This document shows, one piece after another, positions 25,722-33,790 of a stretch of 43,736 nt of DNA (the first letter of the stretch is position 1; every line of letters starts with the position of its first letter). The notes beneath the pieces are model-generated. The model did no database searches. It was not told where the DNA came from and saw nothing but the letters and a program-made list of their open reading frames with translations. Made by a program: the position numbers and the translations under genes. This stretch comes from Desulfobacterales bacterium (GTDB taxonomy: Bacteria > Desulfobacterota > Desulfobacteria > Desulfobacterales > JARGFK01): the NCBI GenBank assembly GCA_029211065.1, contig JARGFK010000030.1, positions 1 through 43,736 on the forward strand. Reading direction: 5' to 3'.

Positions 25722-26594
25722 ATGAAGAAAATCGCAGTGCCGGACATCCGGCTGGACGGCCGGGTGGTGATTGTGACCGGGGCGGACCGGGGTCTTGGCC
25801 GGGGGATGTCACTGGGTCTCGCACGGGCCGGCGCAACGGTCATGCTCGCTTCTCCGGAAATGGAAGGGCTAAAGGCCGTTGCCGCTGAAATCGGATCGCT
25901 GGGCGCCGGCCGCGCCCTGGTCCAGGTTGTCGATATCACGGATTTTAGCTCCTGCCGGGCGCTGGTTCGCAAGACCCTGGCGCAGACCGGCCGTCTGGAC
26001 GTTTTGGTCAACAACGCCCGCCGTCTTCACCGGGGGCCGGGGATTCCGTCGCACGGCAATTCACTGCCGGTTTTCGAGACAGACCCTGAAATATACCGGC
26101 AAACGGTGCAGGTCAATGTGATCGGCACCTTTTTCATGAGCCGTGCGGCTTTAGACCATTTCCGAGAACAGGGCAAGGGGAAAATCATCAACCTGACGAC
26201 TTCGGCGCGCCACTTTTACCATCGGCACGATTCGCCCTACGGCGTCACCAAGGCGGCCCTGGAGGCTTCCACTCAGATCTGGGCCCGCGACCTTGAAGAG
26301 AGCGGTATTACGGTCAATTCGCTGTTGCCGGGGGGATCAACCGACTCCGATCCGGACCGCCCCCAAAAACCCGGGCAGGTGCTTTTGCCGGTAAGCATCA
26401 TGTGTCCCCCGATCATCTGGCTGGCGTCTGAACTGTCGGACGGCGTGAACGGTTGCCGTTTTGTTGCCAAAAAATGGGACGCGTCTCTGCCGCCGGCCCG
26501 GGCCGCCGAAGCGGCCCGGGAAGAACCGGTATTTACCGGACAGCCCTTGGGCACCTTCCATTCAAAAATCAAAATGGAGCGATTTTCAAGATGA
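25722..26594 (+). CDS. Short-chain dehydrogenase/reductase
   Basis: Encodes a 290-residue classical SDR. The dinucleotide-binding motif is T19-G-A-D-R-G-L-G26; N-N-A-R at 97-100 replaces the usual N-N-A-G. The catalytic Ser161, Tyr173 and Lys177 are in place (Y-G-V-T-K). Residue choice after strand 2 gives no clear NAD/NADP verdict. A GGGAGA sits before the ATG. The stop overlaps the ATG of the EamA transporter gene by 4 bases (ATGA), so the two genes are coupled; the transporter might move the substrate or product, which is inference. Substrate unknown. Confidence 0.9.
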   Translation: MKKIAVPDIRLDGRVVIVTGADRGLGRGMSLGLARAGATVMLASPEMEGLKAVAAEIGSLGAGRALVQVVDITDFSSCRALVRKTLAQTGRLDVLVNNARRLHRGPGIPSHGNSLPVFETDPEIYRQTVQVNVIGTFFMSRAALDHFREQGKGKIINLTTSARHFYHRHDSPYGVTKAALEASTQIWARDLEESGITVNSLLPGGSTDSDPDRPQKPGQVLLPVSIMCPPIIWLASELSDGVNGCRFVAKKWDASLPPARAAEAAREEPVFTGQPLGTFHSKIKMERFSR

Positions 26595-27481
26595 TCGGTT
26601 CACTCTTTGCCCTGGCGGCGGCGGTTTTTTTTGCAAGCAACACGATTTTAATCCGGCGGGCGGTCCTGAAGGTCTCCGATGCAAGCCTGGGTACGCTGAT
26701 CAGTGTACCCATGGGGGTGCCCCTGTTTTTTGTTGCGCTGGTCGTGACCGGTCAGACCGGGGACCTGTTCCGGTTCAGCTGGCAGGCCTATTTCTGGTTG
26801 TCTTTGGCCGGCATCCTTCATTTTGTAGTGGGCCGTTCACTGTATTACGGCTGCGTGCAGCTGGTGGGCGCCAACATCGCCGGCATTTTGCGCCGCATCA
26901 ATATCCTGGTGTCGGTGGTTCTCGGCGTCACGCTGTTGAATGAACCCCTGTCATGGAACCTGGCCGCCGGGGTGGCATTGATCATTACCGGCATTACCCT
27001 GACCGGTTTGAGCTCCCAGACCTTTAAGAATGCCGATGGAAAAATTGCCCGCATCCCAATCAAGGCTGTTTTATTGGGATTCGGGTGCGGCCTGTCGTGG
27101 GGGATTTCTCCCATCTTTATCAAACTAGGGCTCAACGGGACGGGCGCGGCCATTTCGGGCGGTTTCATTTCTTTTTTGGCTGCAACCGTTTTGTTGGGAA
27201 TGACGCTCATGGGGCGGCAAAGAAGGACCGCCGTCGACCAGTTGACGCCGAGGGCAGCCGGTTTGTTTTTCAGCGCCGGGCTCTTAAGCTTCAGCGCCAA
27301 TCTGGTTCGCTACATTGCGTTGGGTCTGGCGCCGGCCAGTGTGGTTACGCCGCTGGTTGCGACCGAACCGATTTTTATGATGATTTTTTCATTCATATAT
27401 AACCGGCAGCTGGAGATTTTCAGTCGACCGGTCATTTTCGGATCTATCCTCGTGGTGGCGGGTACGATCCTGCTGGTTTAG
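26591..27481 (+). CDS. EamA/DMT-family transporter
   Basis: Encodes 296 residues with about ten membrane segments in two EamA-type halves: A-A-A-V-F-F-A-S-N-T-I-L-I-R-R at the N-terminus and G-C-G-L-S-W-G-I-S-P-I-F-I-K at the start of the second half. The ATG at 26591 overlaps the SDR stop and begins directly with the first helix; a longer frame upstream lies inside the SDR gene and adds no membrane character. The stop overlaps the stop of the convergent phosphatase gene by 4 bases. Substrate of this exporter/importer family cannot be predicted. Confidence 0.88.
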   Translation: MIGSLFALAAAVFFASNTILIRRAVLKVSDASLGTLISVPMGVPLFFVALVVTGQTGDLFRFSWQAYFWLSLAGILHFVVGRSLYYGCVQLVGANIAGILRRINILVSVVLGVTLLNEPLSWNLAAGVALIITGITLTGLSSQTFKNADGKIARIPIKAVLLGFGCGLSWGISPIFIKLGLNGTGAAISGGFISFLAATVLLGMTLMGRQRRTAVDQLTPRAAGLFFSAGLLSFSANLVRYIALGLAPASVVTPLVATEPIFMMIFSFIYNRQLEIFSRPVIFGSILVVAGTILLV

Positions 27482-28686
27482 CCGGTATATTCGATGGCCA
27501 GAATGCTGATGTCGTCATCCGGTTTTTTCCCCTGGCCGAATTTTTTGACGGAATTGTAAACGGCATTTGCCAGGGCCGGGGCCGTTTCACCCTTATGGAC
27601 CTTAAGGATTTTATAAAAGCGGTTTTTACCGTAAAGTTCCTCCGACGGATTGCAGATTTCCAATATGCCGTCGGTATACAGAACCACCCGGTCTCCCTGC
27701 TGCAACCACTTACGGGCCTGCCCGAAGGGTGCGCCCCGGCTGAGCCCGATAATGGGTCCGTGCTGGTTCAGGATTTCCATGGTTCTGTTTTTTCTCAATA
27801 GGACCGGCGGCGGATGCCCGGCGCAGCTGTAGGTCAGGCGGCCGTCGAACAGGTCGATGGTCATATAAATGATGGTGAAATAGCTGTCAAAGCGCTCGAA
27901 CGGAAAAGCCCGGTTGATGCTGTTCAGCACATTCTCAGGCGGGACGAGGCCGGCATCGTCCGCGAGGACTCGGACGTTCTGGAGAAACTGGGATACGGCA
28001 ACCGATATCAAGGCTGCGGAAACCCCATGGCCGCAAACATCCAGCATGTAAAAACCGATATGTTTTTCATCCGGGAAATGGATATTGAAGATGTCCCCGC
28101 CGATTCGCTCGCAGGGTTCAAATTTCCAGGCGACATGAATGTTGGGTATGCTGGGTGAGCTTTCCGGCAATAGGCTTTTCTGGATCCCGGCGGCTGCCTT
28201 CAGATTCAGATCAAGCAGGTTCTGTTTTTGCTGAAGTTCGATTTTCTGCTTTTCGATGTCGGTAATGTCGTAAATAATCACCAGGATCATCTTGCTGTTT
28301 TGAAAATCAATATGGCGGGTGCTGAACTCAAGGTATTTTTCCGTGGGTACGCCGTTGATATAAAAAATGCGTTCCAGCCGGACGTGATCCACAGGAATTT
28401 TTTCAGTCATTGTTTTAACAATCGATCGGCGCAGGATGCAGGTCGCACACATGGAGGTTTTTCCACAGGGGCGGTTTTCAGCTACCGAGTTGATGCAGCC
28501 CGTGACGTTGCCGAAAGACTGTTCCGCCACCTGTTTGTCGGATTGGTCGAACAACTCCAGAAAGAAATTGTTGAATTGATGAATCTGAAGATTTTCATCG
28601 GCAATCAAAACGGCAGAGTTGATGTTGTCCAGCAGCAGGTTTAAAAACGCGTTGGATTCTCTAAGGTCGCCCAGAGATGTCTTCAT
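27478..28686 (-). CDS. PAS-SpoIIE (PP2C-type) serine phosphatase
   Basis: Encodes 402 residues. An N-terminal PAS domain (about 12-145) carries four cysteines, C64, C74, C80 and C83, in a pattern C-x9-C-x5-C-x2-C that could bind a metal or Fe-S centre or act as a redox switch. A short coiled coil (E-K-Q-K-I-E-L-Q-Q-K-Q) links to the SpoIIE domain: G-G-D198, L-D216-V-C-G-H-G, Y-T-D-G-I-L-E and D-D-D-I-S, which are the metal ligands of PP2C-type phosphatases. Such proteins often control anti-sigma-factor antagonists, but no STAS or anti-sigma gene lies nearby. Its end overlaps the convergent EamA gene. Confidence 0.92.
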   Translation of the reverse strand: MKTSLGDLRESNAFLNLLLDNINSAVLIADENLQIHQFNNFFLELFDQSDKQVAEQSFGNVTGCINSVAENRPCGKTSMCATCILRRSIVKTMTEKIPVDHVRLERIFYINGVPTEKYLEFSTRHIDFQNSKMILVIIYDITDIEKQKIELQQKQNLLDLNLKAAAGIQKSLLPESSPSIPNIHVAWKFEPCERIGGDIFNIHFPDEKHIGFYMLDVCGHGVSAALISVAVSQFLQNVRVLADDAGLVPPENVLNSINRAFPFERFDSYFTIIYMTIDLFDGRLTYSCAGHPPPVLLRKNRTMEILNQHGPIIGLSRGAPFGQARKWLQQGDRVVLYTDGILEICNPSEELYGKNRFYKILKVHKGETAPALANAVYNSVKKFGQGKKPDDDISILAIEYTG

Positions 28687-28811
28687 CTGTAAGAAACTCC
28701 ATTTTCTTGATAATTAGGGGGATGGCTGCCTGATCTATTTACTTTTTTTCCGTATAATACGCACTAATTTAATTCAATACTTTGACTTAAGTCAACCATA
28801 GGGAAAAGGCC

Positions 28812-29689
28812 TCAGGCGGATGTCTGCAGGCGCCGCACCCGGGGGGCCGGATGGTTGTCCGCCAATTCAAACACCACATAGCGAAAGACCGGTTCCGGTC
28901 CGCTTTCCTGCCCCGGATTCAGACACAGGGATTGTCCGATACGGGTTTGAATCGAACCGGAGCGAAACGGAGATTCATGGATATGGCCGTGCAGCGAAAC
29001 CGGAAGAAGCCCTTTTTCAGACCAGCTTTCGATAAAATGCCGGATGGCACGGCTGCCGACATGCAGGCGCTGCTTAAAATGTCCAGCGGGGTGTTGTGGG
29101 GAGGGCTGTGGGATACGAAGACAAAAGGTTTTTCGATCATCTCTGAAAGTCGGTCCAGGTCGCTTTCAATGGTATCCGTATCGTTTAAGTCAAGCTGTTT
29201 TGTTTCGATGCGGCCATTGCGGGAGATATAGCCATTTACAAGGATGCGGTTGCCCGGCTCATAGGGGGTTTCGTGGGTGTCCGGCTTTTCCCAGTCTTTT
29301 CTGACAAAAGGCGTCGGCGGTACATTCATATACCCGACAATATCCACCCGGGGGGTCAAGCAGTGTTTGCGCCCGTGCAGCAGATGGAACAGTTCGCCGT
29401 CATGGGCTTCTAAAATTTTCCGGGCGCCCCGCAGGTCGTCGTTTCCGAGGTCCAGGTAGATAGCGCATTTCGTTGTTTGCCTGAAAACCTTTAGCCTGGG
29501 GACGAGATCGGTTTTAAGATAATCGATCTGGATTTCCAGCAGTCTTTCCGGGGAAGGCATCGGCGGAAAGTGGGGTATCAGATCGCCTCCGATGATGAGA
29601 CAATCAACGGCCTGTTTTAGGGCAATGTTGCAGGCAGCGCCTAAATACCTGGGGTCGACATGGATGTCCGAGGTAAACAGTATTTTCAT
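28812..29689 (-). CDS. Metallophosphoesterase, split by a single-base frame break
   Basis: The open frame from 29689 runs to 28919 (256 residues) and shows the calcineurin-like motifs S-D-I-H, I-G-G-D-L, L-G-N-D-D and S-H-S-P-P-H-N. After L-D-I-L-S-S the sense continues in another frame with L-H-V-G-S-R-A-I-R-H-F-I-E and the last metal motif L-H-G-H-I-H-E-S, ending at TGA 28814-28812. The open frame after the break encodes no motif. One base, probably a G near 29067, is missing; with it the protein would have 292 residues and a full metal site. As read, the product lacks the G-H-x-H motif and should be inactive. Likely a cytoplasmic phosphodiesterase or phosphatase of unknown substrate. Confidence 0.85.
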
Positions 29690-29873
29690 TCCGTGATTAT
29701 TCCCCTGAGGTTACCCTGGGATAACAAAGGTTACTTTAAATTCAATAAGATTCAGGCGCAAGTGATAAATTAAAATAAGGGCAAAAGCCAAAAAAAAGTG
29801 AGGGGTCGGCTGTCTGGAGATATTTTTGTTGATTAATCAAATAGATATGATAGGTTAACCAAAAACAGAACAA

Positions 29874-31400
29874 ATGAACCTAAACAAAAGGAAAACAACA
29901 CTGGAAAAAAACCACCCGGAAGAAAAAACCGCCGAGCCGGAAGCCAAGGAAAAGTCTTCCCGGCCTGATCGCAAAAGCCGTTACCGCCCACGCCGATCTG
30001 TTCGCAAGAAGGGAAAAAAAAGCAACGCAGCGTCAGATGCTCCGGCAGCACCCATAGGCCCGGTATTGGAAGATAACTGGGATATTACGCAGTTCGAGGT
30101 GCCGCCGGTTGAAGGCAAGTCCCGCTTTCACGATTTTAATCTTCCCGCAGCGCTGATGCATGCCATTTGCGATCTCGGTTTTCACTATTGCACCCCCATC
30201 CAGGCGGAGATCCTTCCCGGATGTCTGGCCGGTCGAGATGCAACCGGGCGGGCCCAGACCGGTACGGGTAAAACAGCCGTTTTCCTGATTACCGTGATTA
30301 CCCGGATGCTGCTGAATCCCGACACGGAAAAGCGCGCGCCGGGGACTCCCCGGGTCTTGATCCTGGCGCCTACCCGTGAACTGGCGCTTCAGATTTCCGC
30401 CGAAGCCCGTGATCTCTCCAAGTATTGTAATTTTAAGATCATTTCCGTGTTCGGCGGCATGGATTATGAAAAGCAGCGAAAACAGCTCCACGCCGATCCG
30501 GTCGATATCATCGTAGCCACTCCCGGAAGACTGCTCGATTTCCAGGGGCGACGGGAAATTAACCTGAAAAAGATCGAAGTGCTGATCATCGATGAGGCCG
30601 ACCGGATGCTCGATATGGGGTTTATTCCGGATGTCCGCAGGATCATTAACAGTACACCGGCGAAAGCCAAGCGTCAGACGCTTTTTTTCAGCGCGACGCT
30701 GACCGGGGAGATTGCCCGCTATGCTTCCCAATGGACCCACAACGCGGTGACCGTCGAGATCGAGCCGGAACAGGTCGCAGTGGATACCGTGGATCAGATT
30801 GTCTATAACGTGACCACCGCCGAAAAGTTTGCACTGCTCTACAACATCATCGATCGGGAGAAGCTGGAACGGGTGCTGGTTTTCTGCAACCGACGCGATG
30901 AAGTGCGGCGGCTGGCGGAAAAGCTGACGCGCTTTGGGATCAACTGTGCGGAGCTTTCAGGGGAAGTTACCCAGAAAAAGAGGATCCAACGCCTGGATGC
31001 ATTCAAGTCCGGAAAAATCCGGGTGCTGGTGGCAACCGATGTGGCCGGGCGCGGCATTCATATCGAGGGCATGGATCATGTCATCAATTTTACATTGCCG
31101 CGTGATCCGGAAGATTACGTGCACCGGATCGGGCGGACCGGACGGGCCGGTGCGGCCGGCACCTCGGTGAGTTTCGCTGATGAACAGGACGGTTTTTACC
31201 TTCCCCCCATCGAGGCGTTTATCGGCCGGGGACTGAGCTGCATTGAACCGAAGGAAGATTGGCTCAAACTGCCGGAGTCGGTCCTTGCCAAAGAACGCGC
31301 CAGACCCCACCCCAAAAGAAGCGCAGCGTCGGACGCCCGGGGACAGGCGCAGCGGCGGTCCCGGCCCAAAAGAAAACGCCCTCGTCGGCGGCCGTCATAA
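29874..31400 (+). CDS. DEAD-box ATP-dependent RNA helicase (RhlB/RhlE type)
   Basis: Encodes 508 residues. A lysine/arginine-rich, disordered N-terminus (1-60) leads to the helicase core: Q-motif near 107-110 (T-P-I-Q), A-Q-T-G-T-G-K-T at 127-134, P-T-R-E-L, T-P-G-R-L, D-E-A-D at 240-243, S-A-T at 273-275, then [10 protein letters not shown] and H-R-I-G-R-T-G-R. A basic tail follows from about 460. It unwinds RNA, probably in ribosome assembly or RNA decay. RNA-binding tails at both ends are common. No strong ribosome site before the ATG. Monocistronic; the convergent ZIP-type gene follows. Confidence 0.93.
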   Translation: MNLNKRKTTLEKNHPEEKTAEPEAKEKSSRPDRKSRYRPRRSVRKKGKKSNAASDAPAAPIGPVLEDNWDITQFEVPPVEGKSRFHDFNLPAALMHAICDLGFHYCTPIQAEILPGCLAGRDATGRAQTGTGKTAVFLITVITRMLLNPDTEKRAPGTPRVLILAPTRELALQISAEARDLSKYCNFKIISVFGGMDYEKQRKQLHADPVDIIVATPGRLLDFQGRREINLKKIEVLIIDEADRMLDMGFIPDVRRIINSTPAKAKRQTLFFSATLTGEIARYASQWTHNAVTVEIEPEQVAVDTVDQIVYNVTTAEKFALLYNIIDREKLERVLVFCNRRDEVRRLAEKLTRFGINCAELSGEVTQKKRIQRLDAFKSGKIRVLVATDVAGRGIHIEGMDHVINFTLPRDPEDYVHRIGRTGRAGAAGTSVSFADEQDGFYLPPIEAFIGRGLSCIEPKEDWLKLPESVLAKERARPHPKRSAASDARGQAQRRSRPKRKRPRRRPS

Positions 31401-31438
31401 CAAATTAAAATCCCTTTATCTTGTAAGCTGCCGGTCTA

Positions 31439-32807
31439 TCAATGGACCAATTTGACGGCAAGGGCTGCCAGAAAACCGACCAATGTGGAAAGTCCGACAA
31501 TCGTTCCACCGCCCTGCTCAAAGGCTTCGGGCAGCATGGTTTCTGCGATCATGGTCAGCATGGCGCCGGCGGCGATTCCTTTGATGCTGAAAATAAAGTA
31601 AAGATGCCAGCCGCCGGGATCAGGTGGAAAGATCCAGGCTCCTGCAAAGGCGCCCATACCGGTCATGATGCACAGAGACATCCACATCCAGAAGATCTTG
31701 TTAATGGTTTGATTGTTGTTGCGCATGGTGACGGCGCTCGACATCGCTTCCGGCAAATTCGCCATGAACACACTGGCGATAAAAGCGAGGCTCATGGCTG
31801 TCTGCTCCTCTGCCGCAGTCACCACCAGCATACCGATAACCAGCGATTCCGGAATACCATCAAGGGCGATGCCGAGCCAGATTGAAAGGGCCGCGCCCTC
31901 CGCTTTATGATGTTCTTGGGCGGCGGCCCGGACGTCTTCTTCGGTTAAGGCGACGGAGACCTGTTCCATCTTTTTGACGGCTTCCTGCTCCCATTGTCGC
32001 GCCTCTTCCGGCTCTACCGCATCCTTTTTGCTGAGATCCAGAATTCTTTCATGGACAATGCCGCCGACTGCTTTCTGAAGCGCCGGAGAATTTTGCAGCA
32101 GGTAGTCGAAGTCGCTTTTAGACCTGCCAGACAGTGAGGGGCGTTTGCGCGGTAACGGTTGCGTTTCGGGCATGGCTGAAAAAAAGCGCCATTTTACCAA
32201 AGATATCGCCGGGTCCAAGGGTGGCGATGGGCAAGCTTTCCCCGACGGTTGAACGCGTGACATTTACCTTGCCTGAAACGATAAAATAGAGGCCGTCGCC
32301 ACTGTCGTCTTCCTTGAAGATGATTTGGCCCTGCTTGAATGCCGCCTTTTTCAGATAAGGGATGAGTTTGATGATCTCTTCCGCTGGAAGTTGTCGCAAC
32401 ACTTTTACACGACTGAGGCCCCCAAAGAGCGCCCTGGCCTGTTGGCGCTTTTCCCTGGCGACGTGTTTCTTGATCAGGGCGCCTTTCCTGAGAAAAGCCC
32501 CCTTTTTGTTGAGGATCTGGTTGAGCAGTTCGAATAATAGACCGCCGCCGGCGGCGCCTGTCATTGTCATGATGACGATCCAGATATTTACGATGTTACC
32601 GTGCTCATCGCTGGCCACATGCAGGGCATGGCCGAAAAGTTCAGTGGTCAGTGCGAACAGCAGTGCGCCGGCGCCGAAAGCCATCAGCGCCGAAGTGATT
32701 TTTCGGTTGGGCCGGGTCCACAGACCCATTATCGCGCCCAGGGGAAGCGATACTGCGCTCAAGGTGCCCCAGAAAAAACCTGTCATGTATAAGTGCCAGT
32801 CCATCAA
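31439..32807 (-). CDS. ZIP-type metal transporter with an inserted cyclic-nucleotide-binding domain, split by a single-base frame break
   Basis: From 32807 the first frame encodes ZIP-like membrane helices (M-A-F-G-A-G-A-L-L-F-A-L-T-T-E-L-F), a cytoplasmic linker and a cNMP-binding (Crp-type) domain (F-K-Q-G-Q-I-I-F-K-E-D-D-S-G-D-G-L-Y-F-I-V-S-G-K-V), ending at a TAA at 32118. A second frame, offset by one base, resumes at once with K-S-D-F-D-Y-L-L-Q-N-S-P, the end of that domain, followed by more ZIP helices with D-G-I-P-E-S-L and M-A-N-L-P-E-A-M-S-S-A, the probable metal-binding helices 4 and 5. One extra base near 32120 explains the break; without it the protein has 455 residues. The layout suggests a metal transporter gated or regulated by a nucleotide. 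The R-T or R-S residue deciding cAMP binding is not clear. Confidence 0.82.
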
Positions 32808-33189
32808 GTCCCCCTCAAAACATATCTAAGAAATTCAACATCGTCTTTAGGGCAGGCGAAAAGATCATAAATGATTCGGCGTTACCTTTTCAAGGGAAAA
32901 AGGTCGACCGTAGGATAGTCAACCGGAAGCTGCGTCCATACCGGTTGTCGGTGCAAAAAAATAGTGTCAGCGCCTGCATTTTTTTGTTGATTTCACGCTT
33001 AAACTGGAATATATCCTTGCTCCTTCTCCGATGCTACCAACTGCTATTACAGGATGCCTGGCTGTATGGCAACCTTCCTTCTCGGTTTGCTGGAGAGCCC
33101 TTCAATAGCGATCGCTATCCTGAAGGCAGGCCTTCTGCCCGGGCAATGGGCAAGTTAAAGACACCCCTAAACAGAGGAGCAAAACGACT
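32808..33189. other. Intergenic region, divergent promoters expected
   Basis: About 380 bases between the ZIP-type gene (minus) and the 120-aa gene (plus). It must hold both promoters. I see short stems only (e.g. AGGCAGGCCTTCTGCC region near 33125) and no riboswitch consensus or small gene. Confidence 0.4.
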
Positions 33190-33552
33190 ATGAACTGGAA
33201 ATTCTGGGAGAAAAAACAGGAAGCCACCACCCCCGGCGGGCCTGGTGTGGTGAAGATTCCCGGCCCCAAACGGATCCATGAATCCGTGGGAAGGTTTTTA
33301 GTGGTCCGGCTGCAGGCCGATCCGGACTGGGTGTGGAGTCTGAAGGAAGTCGAGCGCCAGCGGCCTGAGACCAAAACCGTTTTTGATGTGCGGGTGTTTG
33401 ATGAAAGGATGTCGGGATCGAAAAATGTGGTCATTAAAAATTATGGATCACTGGACGCTCATCCCGATCTGATCCTTTACGAAGGCTGGTTTGACAAAAA
33501 AACCATGAAAGTCCAGATCGAAGATAAAAAGGCCACCCCGCGCGCAGCCTGA
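33190..33552 (+). CDS. Protein of unknown function (120 aa)
   Basis: Not recognised. The sequence is small and soluble: a basic start (M-N-W-K-F-W-E-K-K), a Gly/Pro stretch, then an alpha/beta region (I-H-E-S-V-G-R-F-L-V-V-R-L, T-V-F-D-V-R-V-F-D, I-L-Y-E-G-W-F-D) that looks like a compact beta-rich domain. No cysteines, metal motif or signal peptide. GGAGC lies ten bases before the ATG and a strong terminator follows 90 bases after the stop, so it appears to be a well-defined single-gene unit that is expressed. Function unknown. Confidence 0.75.
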   Translation: MNWKFWEKKQEATTPGGPGVVKIPGPKRIHESVGRFLVVRLQADPDWVWSLKEVERQRPETKTVFDVRVFDERMSGSKNVVIKNYGSLDAHPDLILYEGWFDKKTMKVQIEDKKATPRAA

Positions 33553-33641
33553 TAACTTCGTTCGAATAGATTTCCAAAAGGGTCTTTTCGCATCGATTTC
33601 CTGCTTTTAGCAGGTCAGTCGGGTTGGCCGCTCTAATTTTG

Positions 33642-33688
33642 AAAAGCCGATGATATCAGAAAATCATTCTGATATCATTGGCTTTTTT
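33642..33688 (+). terminator. Strong rho-independent terminator
   Basis: A 20-base-pair stem with one G-T pair (33642-33661 against 33667-33686, loop AATCA) is followed by T6. It ends the 120-aa gene's transcript and contains the first ATG of the long downstream frame, showing that this ATG is not the AsmA start. Confidence 0.9.
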
Positions 33689-33790
33689 ATTATATTCCGT
33701 CACATGCGGCGGGATTTTAACTATTTCCCGCTCGTTTTACATATCCCGTTCCCTTGCCGGTGTGTCGTTATTTGTCAAGTCGATCGAAAA

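Noticed and set aside
33650-33790. Upstream extension of the AsmA-like gene from the ATG at 33650
   Set aside because: The first codons lie inside a strong terminator hairpin, and the following residues have no AsmA character.
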